A DNA stretch of 49,482 bases from Verrucomicrobiota bacterium (GCA_018239845.1 JAFEGO010000012.1:1-49482), one strand, 5' to 3'; numbered from the stretch's first letter, positions 19,389 through 28,952 are shown. Program-made: numbers and translations. Notes: generated by a model not told the origin, from the sequence alone.

Positions 19389-22157
19389 CTATCGCGTTGG
19401 GTCAGGGCTTTTTCGGAGCGGGCCGGTCGAATTTTCAGGCGGGGTGGACTGGAACAGATTGCGCAAAACATTGGTGGGGCCAATGACAAACGACCACGCG
19501 GGCTTGTCGATCTGGCCGGTCAGTTTGACCTCCAGCGCGGCGGAGAGCGGGGTGAGCACGGTGCCGAGCAGGTTTTGCAGGAAAAATTTGCTCTCCTGAA
19601 ACGGATACACGCGGGCCTTGAAGTCGAGGCTCTGGCGGTCGAGCGAGTAGGTGCCGTGGGCCTCGATGGCGGAATTCGCGCCGGTGATGGTGACCTTGGG
19701 GAAATCGAGCCGGTCGCCGTCGATGGTGAAATCGGCGCGCGCGGAGGTGAAGCGCAGCGAGGTGAAGTTGAGCAGCTCGGAGAGCAGCCCGAGGAGCTGG
19801 ACCTCGCCGAGGCCGGGGCCGGAGAGCAGCGCATTGCCGTCGCCCTTGAAGCTGAGCATGTCGTCGAAGCCGCCCTCGGCGGAGGCGGAGAGGTCGATCT
19901 TCACGGTGGCGCGATCCTGCAGGAATTTGTTGGCGGTGGGCGGGGGGAGGCCCTTGCGCTGCGCGGAGTACTGCTGGAGCACGGTGACGGCCCGGGCGAG
20001 GTTGCCGTCCTTGAGCGCGCCGGTGAAGCCAATGCGCCGTTCCTTGTCGCGGCCCCAGACGCGCGCGCGGCCGCTGAGGGCGCCGTCGGCAAAGCTGCCC
20101 TCGATGCGGTTGAGGGTGAGGGTGTCGTCCTCGACGAGGGCGTCGAAGCCGACGTTGCGCAAAGGGAAGCCGTGGAGGGCGAATGCGCCGGTGGAGCGGG
20201 CCTCGATCGCGACGCGCTGGTGTTCGCCGCCGGCTGCGGCCGGGCCGTCGAAGTGGCCGGAGACTTTTAGCAGCGGGGAGTTTTCAAAGTGAAACGGTGC
20301 GAGGCGCTCCGACGCGGCGGCGCCGAAGATCGGCACGCTGACCGCGGGGTCGATGCTGGAGTTGAGCGCGAAGTCCATGCCCGCCCAGTCGCCGCTGTCG
20401 ATGTCGATGGTGCGGGTGAAGGTGCCGCGGATGTCGCCGGTGCCGTGGGTGGCGTAGAGCTCGAGGCCGTCGATGAAGTTGGGCCGGATGTAGAGGAGGG
20501 TGCGGGCGTGGTCGAACTTCGCGCCGCGGATGACCGGGTCGGTGGTGTCGGCAAAGACGAAGACCGTGGTGCGGTAGCCCCAGCCCCACCAGCCGGAGAC
20601 ATCGACGCTCGCATCGGGGATGCGGGGGAACTGGAAATTGCCGAAGAAGTCCGGCCACCAGTCGTGGAACCAGCCGCTGATCGCGAGCGGGCGGAGCTGG
20701 CCATCGAGCAGGAAGCGGAAGCGCCGGGTGGCGAAATCCTGCTCGAAGCTGCCGGTGGCGTAATTTTCTCCCAATACCGCCTTGGCGTGGCTGGCGAGGA
20801 AATGGCCGCTGTCCAGCGCGATGGCGCCGCGGGCGAAGTCTATGTGGACGCCGTAGGCGTTGATGTCATGGGCGATGATGTGGCCGGTGAGGCCGCCGAA
20901 TTTCCAGCCGTCGCGGAAGGTGACAGCGGCGCCGTTGAGCTGCACGGGCTGGCCGAAATCGACCCAGCGGCGCACGTCGCGGCCGCCGAGGATCACACCG
21001 ACCTGGGTCAGGATATCCGGCGAGATCGGGCCGTCGAAGCGGAGGGCGGCGTTCTGCGCCTTGAGGTCGGCGCGGCCACGGAGGGAAACGGGCAGCCCGA
21101 AGAAAAGGCCGGAGAGGTCGGTGGTGACCTGGGGGAGAGTGCGGGTGCCGAGGCGCAGCACGGGATGGGCGAGTTCAAAGCCGCGGCTGGCGACGCGGGC
21201 TGCGGTGAGATCGGCGCTGTAAACGCTGAAGGACAGGTCCGCGGGGTTGAGCGCGCCGCGCACCTGGGCGCGGAGACGCTGCACCTCGACGCCGGCGGCC
21301 TCCAGGGTCTCCACCTGCAGCTGCACGGGCGCGAGCGTGGGCCGGTCGCCCATCAGCGGGATCCGGGTGGTGGCGGTGATGCCCGTGGCGTGCAGCGCGA
21401 CCGGGTCGGCCAGGGTGAGGGCGGAGGTGCGGATGGTGAGGGTGGCGATGGCGCCGCGCGTCTCGGAGGCGACGAGCTGGGCCTGCACGGAGGGATTCTC
21501 GAGGACGGAGAGCCGGCTGGCGCCGCGGATGAGCCGGCGGCAGAGGTCGGCGTAGTTTTTAGACAGATACTCAGCGATGGGCAAGGGGGCGTCGCGCCCG
21601 CCCGTCGAGGGCTTCAGGTAGATCGCGCCGCGGACCGTGACCGGGATGCCGGCGACGCGGGCGGTGAGATGGTTGATGAGAAATTCTTTGCTATGGGGCA
21701 CGCAGTCCGCGTCGAGGTCGCTGATGATCTCCTCGCTGCGGCCGGAGGCGGAGAGCATGGCGGGGACGGAGAGGCTGACACCGGTGGCGTGGAGGCGGCG
21801 CGGCTCGAAGGCGCCGACGGCGAGGGACCACGGATCGAGCTCGATGAAGGCGGCACGGGCGCGCGCGACGGGCTCGGGCTGGCCGGCGAGCGACACGCGG
21901 ATGTTCTCGACGTGGATGGAGCCGGTGGGGTCGAAGGTGGCGCGGCCGAAGGAGACGTGCACGTGCGAGGCCGCGAGGCGCTGCTCCAGGGCGCGCAGCA
22001 GAAAATCCGGCACGGAGAGCTCGTGCGACAGGGCGATGGCCGCCTGCGCGGCGAGCAGGAGGGCGAGGACCAGCCAGAGGCTCCAGAGCGCGAAGGAGAA
22101 CACGCACTCCCAGCAAAAGCGCGCGCCTTTGCCGCAGAGTTTGAGCCAGGGTTTCAC
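19389..22157 (-). CDS. AsmA/TamB-like large anchored protein
   Basis: About 922 residues if the GTG at 22155-22157 is the start; no better start lies close, so the N-terminus is uncertain. One hydrophobic anchor ('FALWSLWLVLALLLAAQ', about residues 15-40) is followed by a long repetitive beta-rich region and a C-terminal part ('FTIDGDRLDFPKVTITG', 'LKLTGQIDKPAW'-like) typical of AsmA/DUF3971 proteins. These are thought to span the periplasm and move lipids to, or maintain, the outer membrane. It lies 19 bases after the DUF4340 gene and so is probably the last gene of the Gld-like exporter unit. Confidence 0.7.
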   Translation of the reverse strand: MKPWLKLCGKGARFCWECVFSFALWSLWLVLALLLAAQAAIALSHELSVPDFLLRALEQRLAASHVHVSFGRATFDPTGSIHVENIRVSLAGQPEPVARARAAFIELDPWSLAVGAFEPRRLHATGVSLSVPAMLSASGRSEEIISDLDADCVPHSKEFLINHLTARVAGIPVTVRGAIYLKPSTGGRDAPLPIAEYLSKNYADLCRRLIRGASRLSVLENPSVQAQLVASETRGAIATLTIRTSALTLADPVALHATGITATTRIPLMGDRPTLAPVQLQVETLEAAGVEVQRLRAQVRGALNPADLSFSVYSADLTAARVASRGFELAHPVLRLGTRTLPQVTTDLSGLFFGLPVSLRGRADLKAQNAALRFDGPISPDILTQVGVILGGRDVRRWVDFGQPVQLNGAAVTFRDGWKFGGLTGHIIAHDINAYGVHIDFARGAIALDSGHFLASHAKAVLGENYATGSFEQDFATRRFRFLLDGQLRPLAISGWFHDWWPDFFGNFQFPRIPDASVDVSGWWGWGYRTTVFVFADTTDPVIRGAKFDHARTLLYIRPNFIDGLELYATHGTGDIRGTFTRTIDIDSGDWAGMDFALNSSIDPAVSVPIFGAAASERLAPFHFENSPLLKVSGHFDGPAAAGGEHQRVAIEARSTGAFALHGFPLRNVGFDALVEDDTLTLNRIEGSFADGALSGRARVWGRDKERRIGFTGALKDGNLARAVTVLQQYSAQRKGLPPPTANKFLQDRATVKIDLSASAEGGFDDMLSFKGDGNALLSGPGLGEVQLLGLLSELLNFTSLRFTSARADFTIDGDRLDFPKVTITGANSAIEAHGTYSLDRQSLDFKARVYPFQESKFFLQNLLGTVLTPLSAALEVKLTGQIDKPAWSFVIGPTNVLRNLFQSTPPENSTGPLRKSPDPTR

Positions 22158-22176
22158 GATGCGGGGGAAACGGGGC

Positions 22177-24180
22177 TCACTTGCCGCCGATGGGAGCGGG
22201 GGTGGGGGCGAGGCCGTCCACGTTGTTCTTGGGCACCTGCTCGCCGGGGTCGCGCGGGCCCTCGGTGAGGGTCCAGAGGGCGTCGAGGAAGGGCTGCTCG
22301 AGGGCAAAGACGACGTTGAACTCGTTGGCGGGGGAGCCGGCGAGCTGGTGCGTGCCGCCGACGCGGGGCGTCAGGTAGAGCGTGGTCGTGCTGGTCTGGT
22401 CGCCCGCGCCGCCCGTGAGGGTGATGGCGGCCTCGAGCTTGTACTGCCACGGGCGTTCCTCGCCGGCGACATTCACGCGCTCGGCGAACTGGTCGAGGAC
22501 GAACTCCTCCGCGCGGAGGGTGCCGAGGCGGGCGAGGACGGTCTCGAGCGCGGCGCGGCGCGGCGCGGGCTCGGCGGCGAGCACGGTGGCCCACGTCTCG
22601 CCGCCGGTGAGCTGGTGGCTGTAGAGCGGAGCCCGGCCCTCGATGGCGGTGAGCGTGAGGGCGGTGATCTTGGCGCCGGCGGGGAGTTCGCGGAGCAGGC
22701 GGTCGCGCCAGGCGAGGGGGGCGACGGGCGTCTCCTGCAGCAGGTCGGGATCGACCGCGTAAACGGAGGGCGAGCCGGCGGGGAGGCGGGCGTAGGCGAA
22801 GCCGTCGCGCTGGGTGGGCAGGCCGACCTGGAGGGCGATGGTCTGGGTGGTGTTCTGATCGACCCGGACGGTGAGGGTGATCTCGCGCTCGGGGCGGTTG
22901 AAGCCCCAGCCCTCGACATCGGCATCGCGGGGCGCGTCGCTTTGGAAACGGATGGCGGAGAGGAGGGAGAGCTGCTCGAGGAGGCGGGCCACGACGGCGC
23001 GGTCGGCGGGGATGGTCAGCGGACCCTGGCCGCCGTTGCTGCGGCGGACGATCTGCCACGACGACGCGTCGCCGGCCTGCGGACCGGACTCGAGGCGCTG
23101 GAGTGTGAGCTCGGGCTGGTTGGGCGCGGCGAGGGTGATGGCGGTGACGGTGCGGGCGTCGAAGTCGAGGAGGCGCGTTTCGCGCAGCGTCTCCTGCGCG
23201 CGGTCGAGGGTGGTCTTGAGGTCGAGCTGTTTGGCCGGGGCGGCGGGGATGACGACGGTGAAGACCGCGTCGCGCCCTTCGAACTGGGCGTAATACTCGC
23301 CCGCACCGGCTGCGGCGGTGCCGTCCACGCGGTCGCCGAGGTCGAGGGTCTCGCGGCGGTTGGTACCCTCCACGCTGATACGGAGACGGGGGTTGGCGGA
23401 GGGGAGGACCGCCGGCGGGTTCGACGTGACGAAGGACTTCACGCGGAGGTCGTTGAGGGCGTTGATGGCGAGCTCGGTCGCGGTCTTGCTGGCGCGGGCG
23501 ATGATCGGCGTGGCGAAGGACCAGCGGCCGCCCACGCGGCGGAGCTGGATGCGCAGGCTCGCAGGCGCGGCGGTCTGGAGGTTGAGGGAGCTGGCCTCGA
23601 AGACCGGGATGGTGAAGACGGCGTCGGAGCGCAGGTCCTCAAAGCTCAGGGCGAGGCTGCGGGCGAGGCTCTGGTTGACGACGTGGATGCGCCGGCCATC
23701 GGGGGAAAGCACATAGAGGCGGAGGCCGTCCTTGGTGGTGTCGCCCAGGCGGAGCGAGGTGGTGCGGGGCGGGGTGTCGTCGCCGGGGGCGCCGGCGGTG
23801 GAGAAGGTGACGGTGAGCTTCGGCTGGTCGAGGCCGTAGTCGGCGAGGGACTGGCCGTTGCCCGCGAGGTCGGCGACGTTGAAACTCGTCTCGTGCTCGA
23901 GGAACTGGAGGTCGGTGACGATGCGGCTGACGGCGTTGGGGTTGGCGGGCCAGTCGAGTGGCTTGGTGACGAACCATTTCTCGCCGCGCTTGGCGAGGGC
24001 GATGACGCGGGCGCCGGGGCCGTTGATCTCGAGGGTGCGGATGTCGGCGGCCTCGGCGCCGAGCACACGCTTGCGGTTGACGTCCATGATGTCCCCGCCG
24101 CCGAGGCGCTCGAAACGGAAGATATAGAAAAAGAGCGCGACGTTCAGGAAAACCAGAATGAGCGTGACCTTGGTGCGCAT
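22177..24180 (-). CDS. DUF4340 protein
   Basis: 667 residues from the ATG at 24178-24180. A single N-terminal membrane anchor ('VTLILVFLNVALFFYIF', 4-20), then repeated beta-rich units of about 180 residues that start with patterns such as 'LEINGPGARVIALAKRGEKW' and 'YGLDQPKLTVTF'. DUF4340 proteins are exported and are often coded right after GldG-like proteins with an ABC-2 exporter. Their function is unknown; a periplasmic accessory to the exporter is the usual guess. The order here (ATPase, permease, GldG-like, DUF4340) fits exactly. It is 26 bases from the GldG-like gene. Confidence 0.83.
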   Translation of the reverse strand: MRTKVTLILVFLNVALFFYIFRFERLGGGDIMDVNRKRVLGAEAADIRTLEINGPGARVIALAKRGEKWFVTKPLDWPANPNAVSRIVTDLQFLEHETSFNVADLAGNGQSLADYGLDQPKLTVTFSTAGAPGDDTPPRTTSLRLGDTTKDGLRLYVLSPDGRRIHVVNQSLARSLALSFEDLRSDAVFTIPVFEASSLNLQTAAPASLRIQLRRVGGRWSFATPIIARASKTATELAINALNDLRVKSFVTSNPPAVLPSANPRLRISVEGTNRRETLDLGDRVDGTAAAGAGEYYAQFEGRDAVFTVVIPAAPAKQLDLKTTLDRAQETLRETRLLDFDARTVTAITLAAPNQPELTLQRLESGPQAGDASSWQIVRRSNGGQGPLTIPADRAVVARLLEQLSLLSAIRFQSDAPRDADVEGWGFNRPEREITLTVRVDQNTTQTIALQVGLPTQRDGFAYARLPAGSPSVYAVDPDLLQETPVAPLAWRDRLLRELPAGAKITALTLTAIEGRAPLYSHQLTGGETWATVLAAEPAPRRAALETVLARLGTLRAEEFVLDQFAERVNVAGEERPWQYKLEAAITLTGGAGDQTSTTTLYLTPRVGGTHQLAGSPANEFNVVFALEQPFLDALWTLTEGPRDPGEQVPKNNVDGLAPTPAPIGGK

Positions 24181-24205
24181 GGTGAAAGGAGGTTGAGGTT
24201 CCGGC

Positions 24206-25699
24206 TCAGCGCCGGCGGGTCCAATAGACGATGAGGCCGAGGAGGGCGGCGGCGCCGGGGAGGGCGAGGAGGAGGCTGTAGCGGAGCTTGGTGAGCTCGC
24301 CGGCACTGAGAGACAGCTGGAAACGCTCGATGGGCCGGGCCGGGATGTTGAACTGGGCGTCGCGATCCACGGTCCAGTTCACCGCGCTGAGGAAGATGTT
24401 CTGGTTGGCGACGTCGGCGATGCGGTTGTTGGCGATCAGGTCGCCGGTGCCGAAGACGATGAGGCGGCCGCCGCGGACGCTGAAGGGCAGGTTGTCGCGC
24501 ACGGAGACGCGCTCCGAGGCGACAGCGACGCCGAGGCGGTCGCGGGGCTCCATGCCAGGGAGCGGCACGATGTCCACGCCGGGATCGCGCTGCGGCACGG
24601 TGTGGAGGCGGTAGCTGACCTCGCCCCACGCGGTGGTCGAGGTGGCGGCGAGCGTGGTGACGGTGAGGCTGCTGCCGAGGGACCGGCCCGGATCGGGCCG
24701 GACGCTGCGGGCGGGACCGATGCGCGGCTGGAGATTGTAGTCGATCAGGGTCTGCGTAACGGGATGAGGCGTGAGGAAACGCAGGAGCAAGTCGCCTTCC
24801 TCAGTCATGTTTTGCGCGCCCGTGTCGCAGATGAGGTCGTCGTCCACGATGAGGCCCCAGTCGAGCAGCAGGTCCTCGAGGCCGTGGGGCTGGCCGGGGG
24901 CGAGGAGGAGGACCAGGCGGCCGGCGGCGGTGCTGAGGTACTGGCGGAGCAGCTCCTGCTCGAAGGGGGTGAACTTGCCCTGCGGGGCGACGGCGATGAG
25001 GAGGGAGGCGTCGGTCGGGATCTTGCGCAGGTAGCCAAGGTTCAGGGCCTCGACGTCGAAATTGCGCTGGCGGAGGGAGTCGCGGAGCGTGGAAAGGCCG
25101 TGGACCGGATCGACGTCCTCGGGGCTGAGCTCGCCGTGCCCGGTGAGGAAGTAGATTTTTTTCTTCTCGGCGCTGGAGACATCGAGGATCGCGGCGGTGA
25201 TGGCCTGCTCGCCCTGGAAGGCCTTTTTCTCGCCCTTCACGACGCGGTAGATTTCGCCGAGGGCGACGGTGCGGCGCCGGTCGCCGCAGATGAGGACGAT
25301 GCTGTCGGGCTGGTCGATGCCGAGCTGGTCGGCGTCACGCCGGCGCTGATACACATCGAGGTACTGCACGGTGATCTTGCGGGCGCTGTCGCCTTCGGTG
25401 GCGAAGGCGTACTCGCGGAGCAGGCCGTGCATGTCGCGGTAGGCCTGGGCGATGGCGGGGTTGTCCGAGTCCTCGGTGAGCGTCACGACGATGCGGACGG
25501 GCTGGCTGAGGTTGCGCAGGTAGGAAAGGGTCTCGGGCGAGAGGGAGTGGCGGCGCTGGGGCGTGAGGTCGAAGCGGCCCGGGTGGTTGCGCGCGAGGTA
25601 GTTGAGGCCGCCGAAAAACGTGAGGAAGAGCACCGCCTGCAACAGGAGGTTGAGGGTGCGGAGCCAGCGGGCCGTGCGGAAGCTGTCGAGGGTGAACAT
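24206..25699 (-). CDS. GldG-like ABC-exporter auxiliary protein
   Basis: 497 residues from the ATG at 25697-25699, which shares one base with the permease stop (TGATG). N-terminal helix (about 15-36), an extracytoplasmic domain with the family's 'FDLTPQRRHSLSPET' and 'IYFLTGHGELSPED', then a C-terminal helix ('LLLALPGAAALLGLIVYW') with a basic end. This is the GldG / ABC_transp_aux architecture. In gliding Bacteroidetes GldA, GldF and GldG form an exporter; outside that group the same set is common and has no settled role, so gliding should not be inferred. Confidence 0.86.
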   Translation of the reverse strand: MFTLDSFRTARWLRTLNLLLQAVLFLTFFGGLNYLARNHPGRFDLTPQRRHSLSPETLSYLRNLSQPVRIVVTLTEDSDNPAIAQAYRDMHGLLREYAFATEGDSARKITVQYLDVYQRRRDADQLGIDQPDSIVLICGDRRRTVALGEIYRVVKGEKKAFQGEQAITAAILDVSSAEKKKIYFLTGHGELSPEDVDPVHGLSTLRDSLRQRNFDVEALNLGYLRKIPTDASLLIAVAPQGKFTPFEQELLRQYLSTAAGRLVLLLAPGQPHGLEDLLLDWGLIVDDDLICDTGAQNMTEEGDLLLRFLTPHPVTQTLIDYNLQPRIGPARSVRPDPGRSLGSSLTVTTLAATSTTAWGEVSYRLHTVPQRDPGVDIVPLPGMEPRDRLGVAVASERVSVRDNLPFSVRGGRLIVFGTGDLIANNRIADVANQNIFLSAVNWTVDRDAQFNIPARPIERFQLSLSAGELTKLRYSLLLALPGAAALLGLIVYWTRRR

Positions 25700-26460
25700 C
25701 AGCTGTGCAGGAGCTTGGCCTCGACGCCGAGGATGCTGAAGATGAGGGCGAGGATCGTGCCGCTCACGTAGAAGAGCAGCTGGCGCGTATCGACGACGCC
25801 CCGGGTGAAGTCGTCGCGGTGCGAGATGACCTGCGCGTAGGTGACCGCATCCTTCAGCGGGCTCATGACCTCGCGGTCGAGCCAGGTGCTGGTGGCGAGG
25901 TAGTTGGTGCCGCCGATGATGAGCACGAGCAGCACGAAGGCGAGGACGCCGGCGACGGCCTGGTTGCGCGTCAGCGAACTCGCGAGGACCCCCACGGCGA
26001 TGAAGAACAGGCCCGACACGGCGACAAAGAGATAGCCGCCGGCCAGCGGGCCGAAGTCGATGAAGTGCGCGTCGCCGACGAACTTGTAGAGGATGTAGAA
26101 AAACCCGCCGGTCGCGGCCCAGAGCGCGACGTAGAGGAGGTAGGCGGCGCCGTATTTGCCGAGCACGACCTCGGTGGTGGTGACCGGCGTGGTGAGGAGG
26201 GTCTCGATCGTGCCGAGGCGGCGCTCCTCGGCGAGGCACTTCATCGTGAGCAGCGGCACCATGAACAGCACGGGGAACCAGAAGAACTGGAAGAAGACAT
26301 TGGCCGGGGAAACCTCGCGCGCGGCCTTGCTGTAGTCCTCCAAAATGCCGGTGAAGATGAAGCCCATGAACAGCAGGAAGAGCATGGCCGCGATGTACGT
26401 GCTGGGGCTGACCAGCAGCATGCGGATCTCGTGGCTGAGAAGGGTGAAGAAGTGTTTCAT
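25699..26460 (-). CDS. ABC-2 type permease (GldF-like)
   Basis: 253 residues. Six hydrophobic segments (about 20-40, 55-77, 100-127, 135-160, 170-190, 228-248) with the ABC-2 segment 'EERRLGTIETLLTTPVTTTEVVLGKY'-like region around 80-105 that couples to the ATPase. Overlaps the ATPase gene upstream by ATGA and the GldG-like gene downstream by one base, so the three proteins are made together. It forms the membrane channel of the exporter. The cargo is unknown. Confidence 0.9.
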   Translation of the reverse strand: MKHFFTLLSHEIRMLLVSPSTYIAAMLFLLFMGFIFTGILEDYSKAAREVSPANVFFQFFWFPVLFMVPLLTMKCLAEERRLGTIETLLTTPVTTTEVVLGKYGAAYLLYVALWAATGGFFYILYKFVGDAHFIDFGPLAGGYLFVAVSGLFFIAVGVLASSLTRNQAVAGVLAFVLLVLIIGGTNYLATSTWLDREVMSPLKDAVTYAQVISHRDDFTRGVVDTRQLLFYVSGTILALIFSILGVEAKLLHS

Positions 26461-27452
26461 CGGGCTTCGGCTTTGCGGAGATCCTCGGACTTCACATCCC
26501 AGCTGCGGCGGGTGGCGGCGAGGAAGACATCCTCCAGCGTGGGGTGCGCGCGGCTGAGGGAGCGGAGACGGTAGCCGGCCGCGCCCAGGGCGCGGAGCAA
26601 GGCCTCGCCCAGCTCGTCGTCGCGCTCGGTGGTGAGCGTGACGGGGCGGAAGCCGGCGGCATCGGGCTCGCCCTGCTCGGTGAGGCGGAGGGTGGGTTCC
26701 ACACTGGTCAGGACGACGGGGAGGGTGGCGAGGTCACCGGCGACCTCGAGCTGGTAGGTGGAGTGGCCGAGGATCTCGCGGCGGAGGTCGGCGGGCGTGC
26801 CCTGCGCGACGACGCGGCCCTGGTTGATGATGAGCACGCGGTCGCAGGTCACCTCGATCTCGGGCAGGATGTGGGAGGAGATGATGACCGTCATGCGGCC
26901 GCGCAGGCTGGCGATGAGGTCGCGGACGATGAGGATCTGGTGCGGATCGAGGCCGATGGTGGGCTCGTCCATGATGATGACGGGCGGCTCGGCGAGGATG
27001 GCCTCGGCGATGCCGACGCGCTGGCGAAACCCCTTGGAGAGCTTGCCGATGATCTTGTGGCGGACGCGCTTCAGGTCGCACAGCTCGAGCACCTCGTCGA
27101 TGCGGGGCCCAAGTTTGCGGCGGGGGATCTCTTTCAACCGTCCGCGGAAATACAGGTACTCCGAGACGCGCATGTCCTCGGGCAGGGGGTTGTTCTCCGG
27201 CATGTAGCCGATGCGGCGCTTGACCTCCTCGGGGTGCGAGGCGACGGAGACGCCGCAGACGCTCACGTTGCCCGAGGTCGCCGGGAGGTAGCCGGTGAGG
27301 ATGCGCATCGTCGTGGACTTGCCCGCGCCGTTGGGCCCGAGGAAGCCGAGGATCTCGCCTTTCTCGACGGTGAAACTGATGTCGCTGACCGCAGCTACGC
27401 CCGCGTAGGTCTTCACCAAGTGGGTCGCGATAATGGCGGGCGTGTCAGGCAT
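26457..27452 (-). CDS. ABC transporter ATP-binding protein (GldA-like)
   Basis: 331 residues from the ATG at 27450-27452 (a GTG ten codons upstream is possible). Walker A 'GPNGAGKST' (39-47), 'GYMPENNPLP' around 82-91 with Glu in place of the usual Q-loop Gln as seen in this subgroup, signature 'LSKGFRQR' (138-145), Walker B 'VIIMDEPTIGLDP' (158-170), switch His194 ('SSHILPE'). A C-terminal extension of about 90 residues ends in 'AHPTLEDVFLAAT', typical of ABC-2 partners. It is the first gene of a five-gene unit with permease, GldG-like, DUF4340 and AsmA-like proteins. Confidence 0.93.
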   Translation of the reverse strand: MPDTPAIIATHLVKTYAGVAAVSDISFTVEKGEILGFLGPNGAGKSTTMRILTGYLPATSGNVSVCGVSVASHPEEVKRRIGYMPENNPLPEDMRVSEYLYFRGRLKEIPRRKLGPRIDEVLELCDLKRVRHKIIGKLSKGFRQRVGIAEAILAEPPVIIMDEPTIGLDPHQILIVRDLIASLRGRMTVIISSHILPEIEVTCDRVLIINQGRVVAQGTPADLRREILGHSTYQLEVAGDLATLPVVLTSVEPTLRLTEQGEPDAAGFRPVTLTTERDDELGEALLRALGAAGYRLRSLSRAHPTLEDVFLAATRRSWDVKSEDLRKAEAR

Positions 27453-27518
27453 GAAGGGAAACGGTGAACCACCGTTGGACACGAATAAACAGCAATGTTG
27501 CGGGCCGGGGGAGGGTTT

Positions 27519-28508
27519 TCACGGCTGCTTTTCCAACGTAACCTCCCCGGCATGAAAGCGCTGGATGCGCCCGCCGGGCGGTTTTACCAGCAGCGAGCCC
27601 TCGTCATCGATCCCGGCGGCGACGCCGGAGAAACGCCGGTCGCCCTGCAGGACGGTGACGGGCTGGCCGCGCAGGACATCGTAGCGATGCCACAGCGCGG
27701 GGAAAACCGCGACGTGGTCGCCCGCCATGAACTGGTCGTAGGCGAGCCGCACGCGGCCGAGGAGGGCGGCGGTGAAGCGGTTGAGGTCGAGCGGCGCGGC
27801 CGCCTGCTCGGCGAGGGAGATGGCGCGGCGGGCGAGATCGCCGGGCCACGCGGCGGTGGGGCTGTTGACGTTGAGCCCGAGGCCGAAGACGAGGTCGCGG
27901 ATTTCGTCGGCATCGACGCGCGCCTCGGTGAGCATGCCGCCAGCCTTGCGGCCGTTGAAGAGGATGTCGTTGGGCCACTTGAGGCCGGGCGTGATGGAGG
28001 AGAAATTGGTGATGAGCTCGCAGATGCTGACGCCCATCCAGAGGGTGAAGGTCTGCATGCGGCCCGGCGGCAGGTGGGGGCGGAAGGCGAAGCTCACGAT
28101 GAGGCTGCCGTTGGCATCGCTGTGCCACACCCGGCCGAGCCGGCCGCGGCCGTGGGTTTGCTGGCGGGCGAAGATGGCAAAGGGCGTCTCGCGCCCCGCG
28201 GCCAGCTGGCGCGCGGCCTCGTCGTTGGTGCTGTCGGTAGAGTCGAGGATCGTGAAGGGCAGGTGTGCGGTGCGCGCCGGCAGATTGGCCTCGATGAGGG
28301 TCTGGTGGATCATCGCCGGGCGGCGCGAGATGCGGTAGCCGCGGGCGCGGGCCGCTTGGAAACCGAAGCCCTCCTTGCGCAGTTTCTCCATGTGCTGCCA
28401 GACCGAGACGCGGCTGATGCCGAGCTTGTCCGCGATGGCCGCCCCCGAGACGTAGCCCGGTTCATGGGCGATAAGTTCGCGGAGGATGGTGAGTTCGGTG
28501 CCGGGCAT
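27519..28508 (-). CDS. birA: Bifunctional biotin ligase / biotin operon repressor
   Basis: 329 residues from the ATG at 28506-28508. Residues 1-60 form a helix-turn-helix ('GAAIADKLGISRVSVWQHMEKL' pattern), so this is the repressor-type enzyme. The catalytic domain has the biotin-AMP loop 'GRGRLGRVW' (120-128), 'KWPND' (177-181) and 'RKAGG' (187-191); the small C-terminal domain follows from about 270. It activates biotin with ATP and attaches it to the lysine of AccB, whose gene lies at 36.6-37.1 kb. It diverges from a small conserved protein with about 60 bases between starts. Confidence 0.93.
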   Translation of the reverse strand: MPGTELTILRELIAHEPGYVSGAAIADKLGISRVSVWQHMEKLRKEGFGFQAARARGYRISRRPAMIHQTLIEANLPARTAHLPFTILDSTDSTNDEAARQLAAGRETPFAIFARQQTHGRGRLGRVWHSDANGSLIVSFAFRPHLPPGRMQTFTLWMGVSICELITNFSSITPGLKWPNDILFNGRKAGGMLTEARVDADEIRDLVFGLGLNVNSPTAAWPGDLARRAISLAEQAAAPLDLNRFTAALLGRVRLAYDQFMAGDHVAVFPALWHRYDVLRGQPVTVLQGDRRFSGVAAGIDDEGSLLVKPPGGRIQRFHAGEVTLEKQP

Positions 28509-28568
28509 GGGGACGGGGAAAGCGGGAGTGTGGTTGAAACTAGAAGCGGGCCGGGTAGGGTGGGGCAA

Positions 28569-28865
28569 ATGTCATTTGCAGAATTTCAGGCGTCGCTGGC
28601 GCAGGCGGACGGGACGGCGAACCCCCCGGCGGGGCTCAATCCGCGCCTGCAGGCGCTCTGGTATGACGCCCGCGGGAGCTGGGACGAGGCCCACCGCTGC
28701 GTGCAGGACGATTCCGGCGGCGATGGCGCGTGGGTGCATGCCTACCTGCACCGCAAGGAAGGCGACGCCGGCAACGCCGCCTATTGGTACAGCCGGGCCG
28801 GGAAGAAAATGCCCGGAGGTACACTGGACGAGGAGTGGGCGACGATCGTACGGGCGCTGCTATAA
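28569..28865 (+). CDS. Small conserved protein of unknown function
   Basis: 98 residues from the ATG at 28569; the same frame is open far upstream but there it is antisense to birA. 'LNPRLQALWYDARGSWDEAH' and 'WVHAYLHRKEGDAGNAAYWY' are the conserved core of a small soluble protein found in many bacteria, which I know only as a hypothetical protein. Helical and acidic, no membrane segment, so cytoplasmic. It is divergent from birA and followed by an inverted repeat that could end its transcript. No function can be assigned. Confidence 0.8.
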   Translation: MSFAEFQASLAQADGTANPPAGLNPRLQALWYDARGSWDEAHRCVQDDSGGDGAWVHAYLHRKEGDAGNAAYWYSRAGKKMPGGTLDEEWATIVRALL

Positions 28866-28879
28866 CGACTAACTTTTTT

Positions 28880-28952
28880 GCCCACGGAATAAACGGAAGA
28901 CCCGGAAACCGGAGGGGATCGATTTTCCGGGTCTTCCGTGTGTTCCGTGGGC
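28880..28952. repeat. Long imperfect inverted repeat (about 30-bp arms)
   Basis: The arm at 28880-28909 (begins GCCCACGGAATAAACGG) and that at 28923-28952 are complementary except at two or three places. It lies between the small conserved gene and the convergent secreted protein gene. The words (CCACGGAA, ACGGAAGAC) look like a dispersed intergenic repeat, like the one at 9468-9540 in build but different in sequence. Confidence 0.8.

Noticed and set aside
20289..25771. Long plus-strand frames over the AsmA-like, DUF4340 and GldG-like genes
   Set aside because: All are antisense shadows of well-recognised minus-strand genes and have the same low-complexity make-up.
19389..27452. Gliding motility locus
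   Set aside because: GldA/F/G-like proteins are widespread in non-gliding bacteria, and no other gliding genes are seen.
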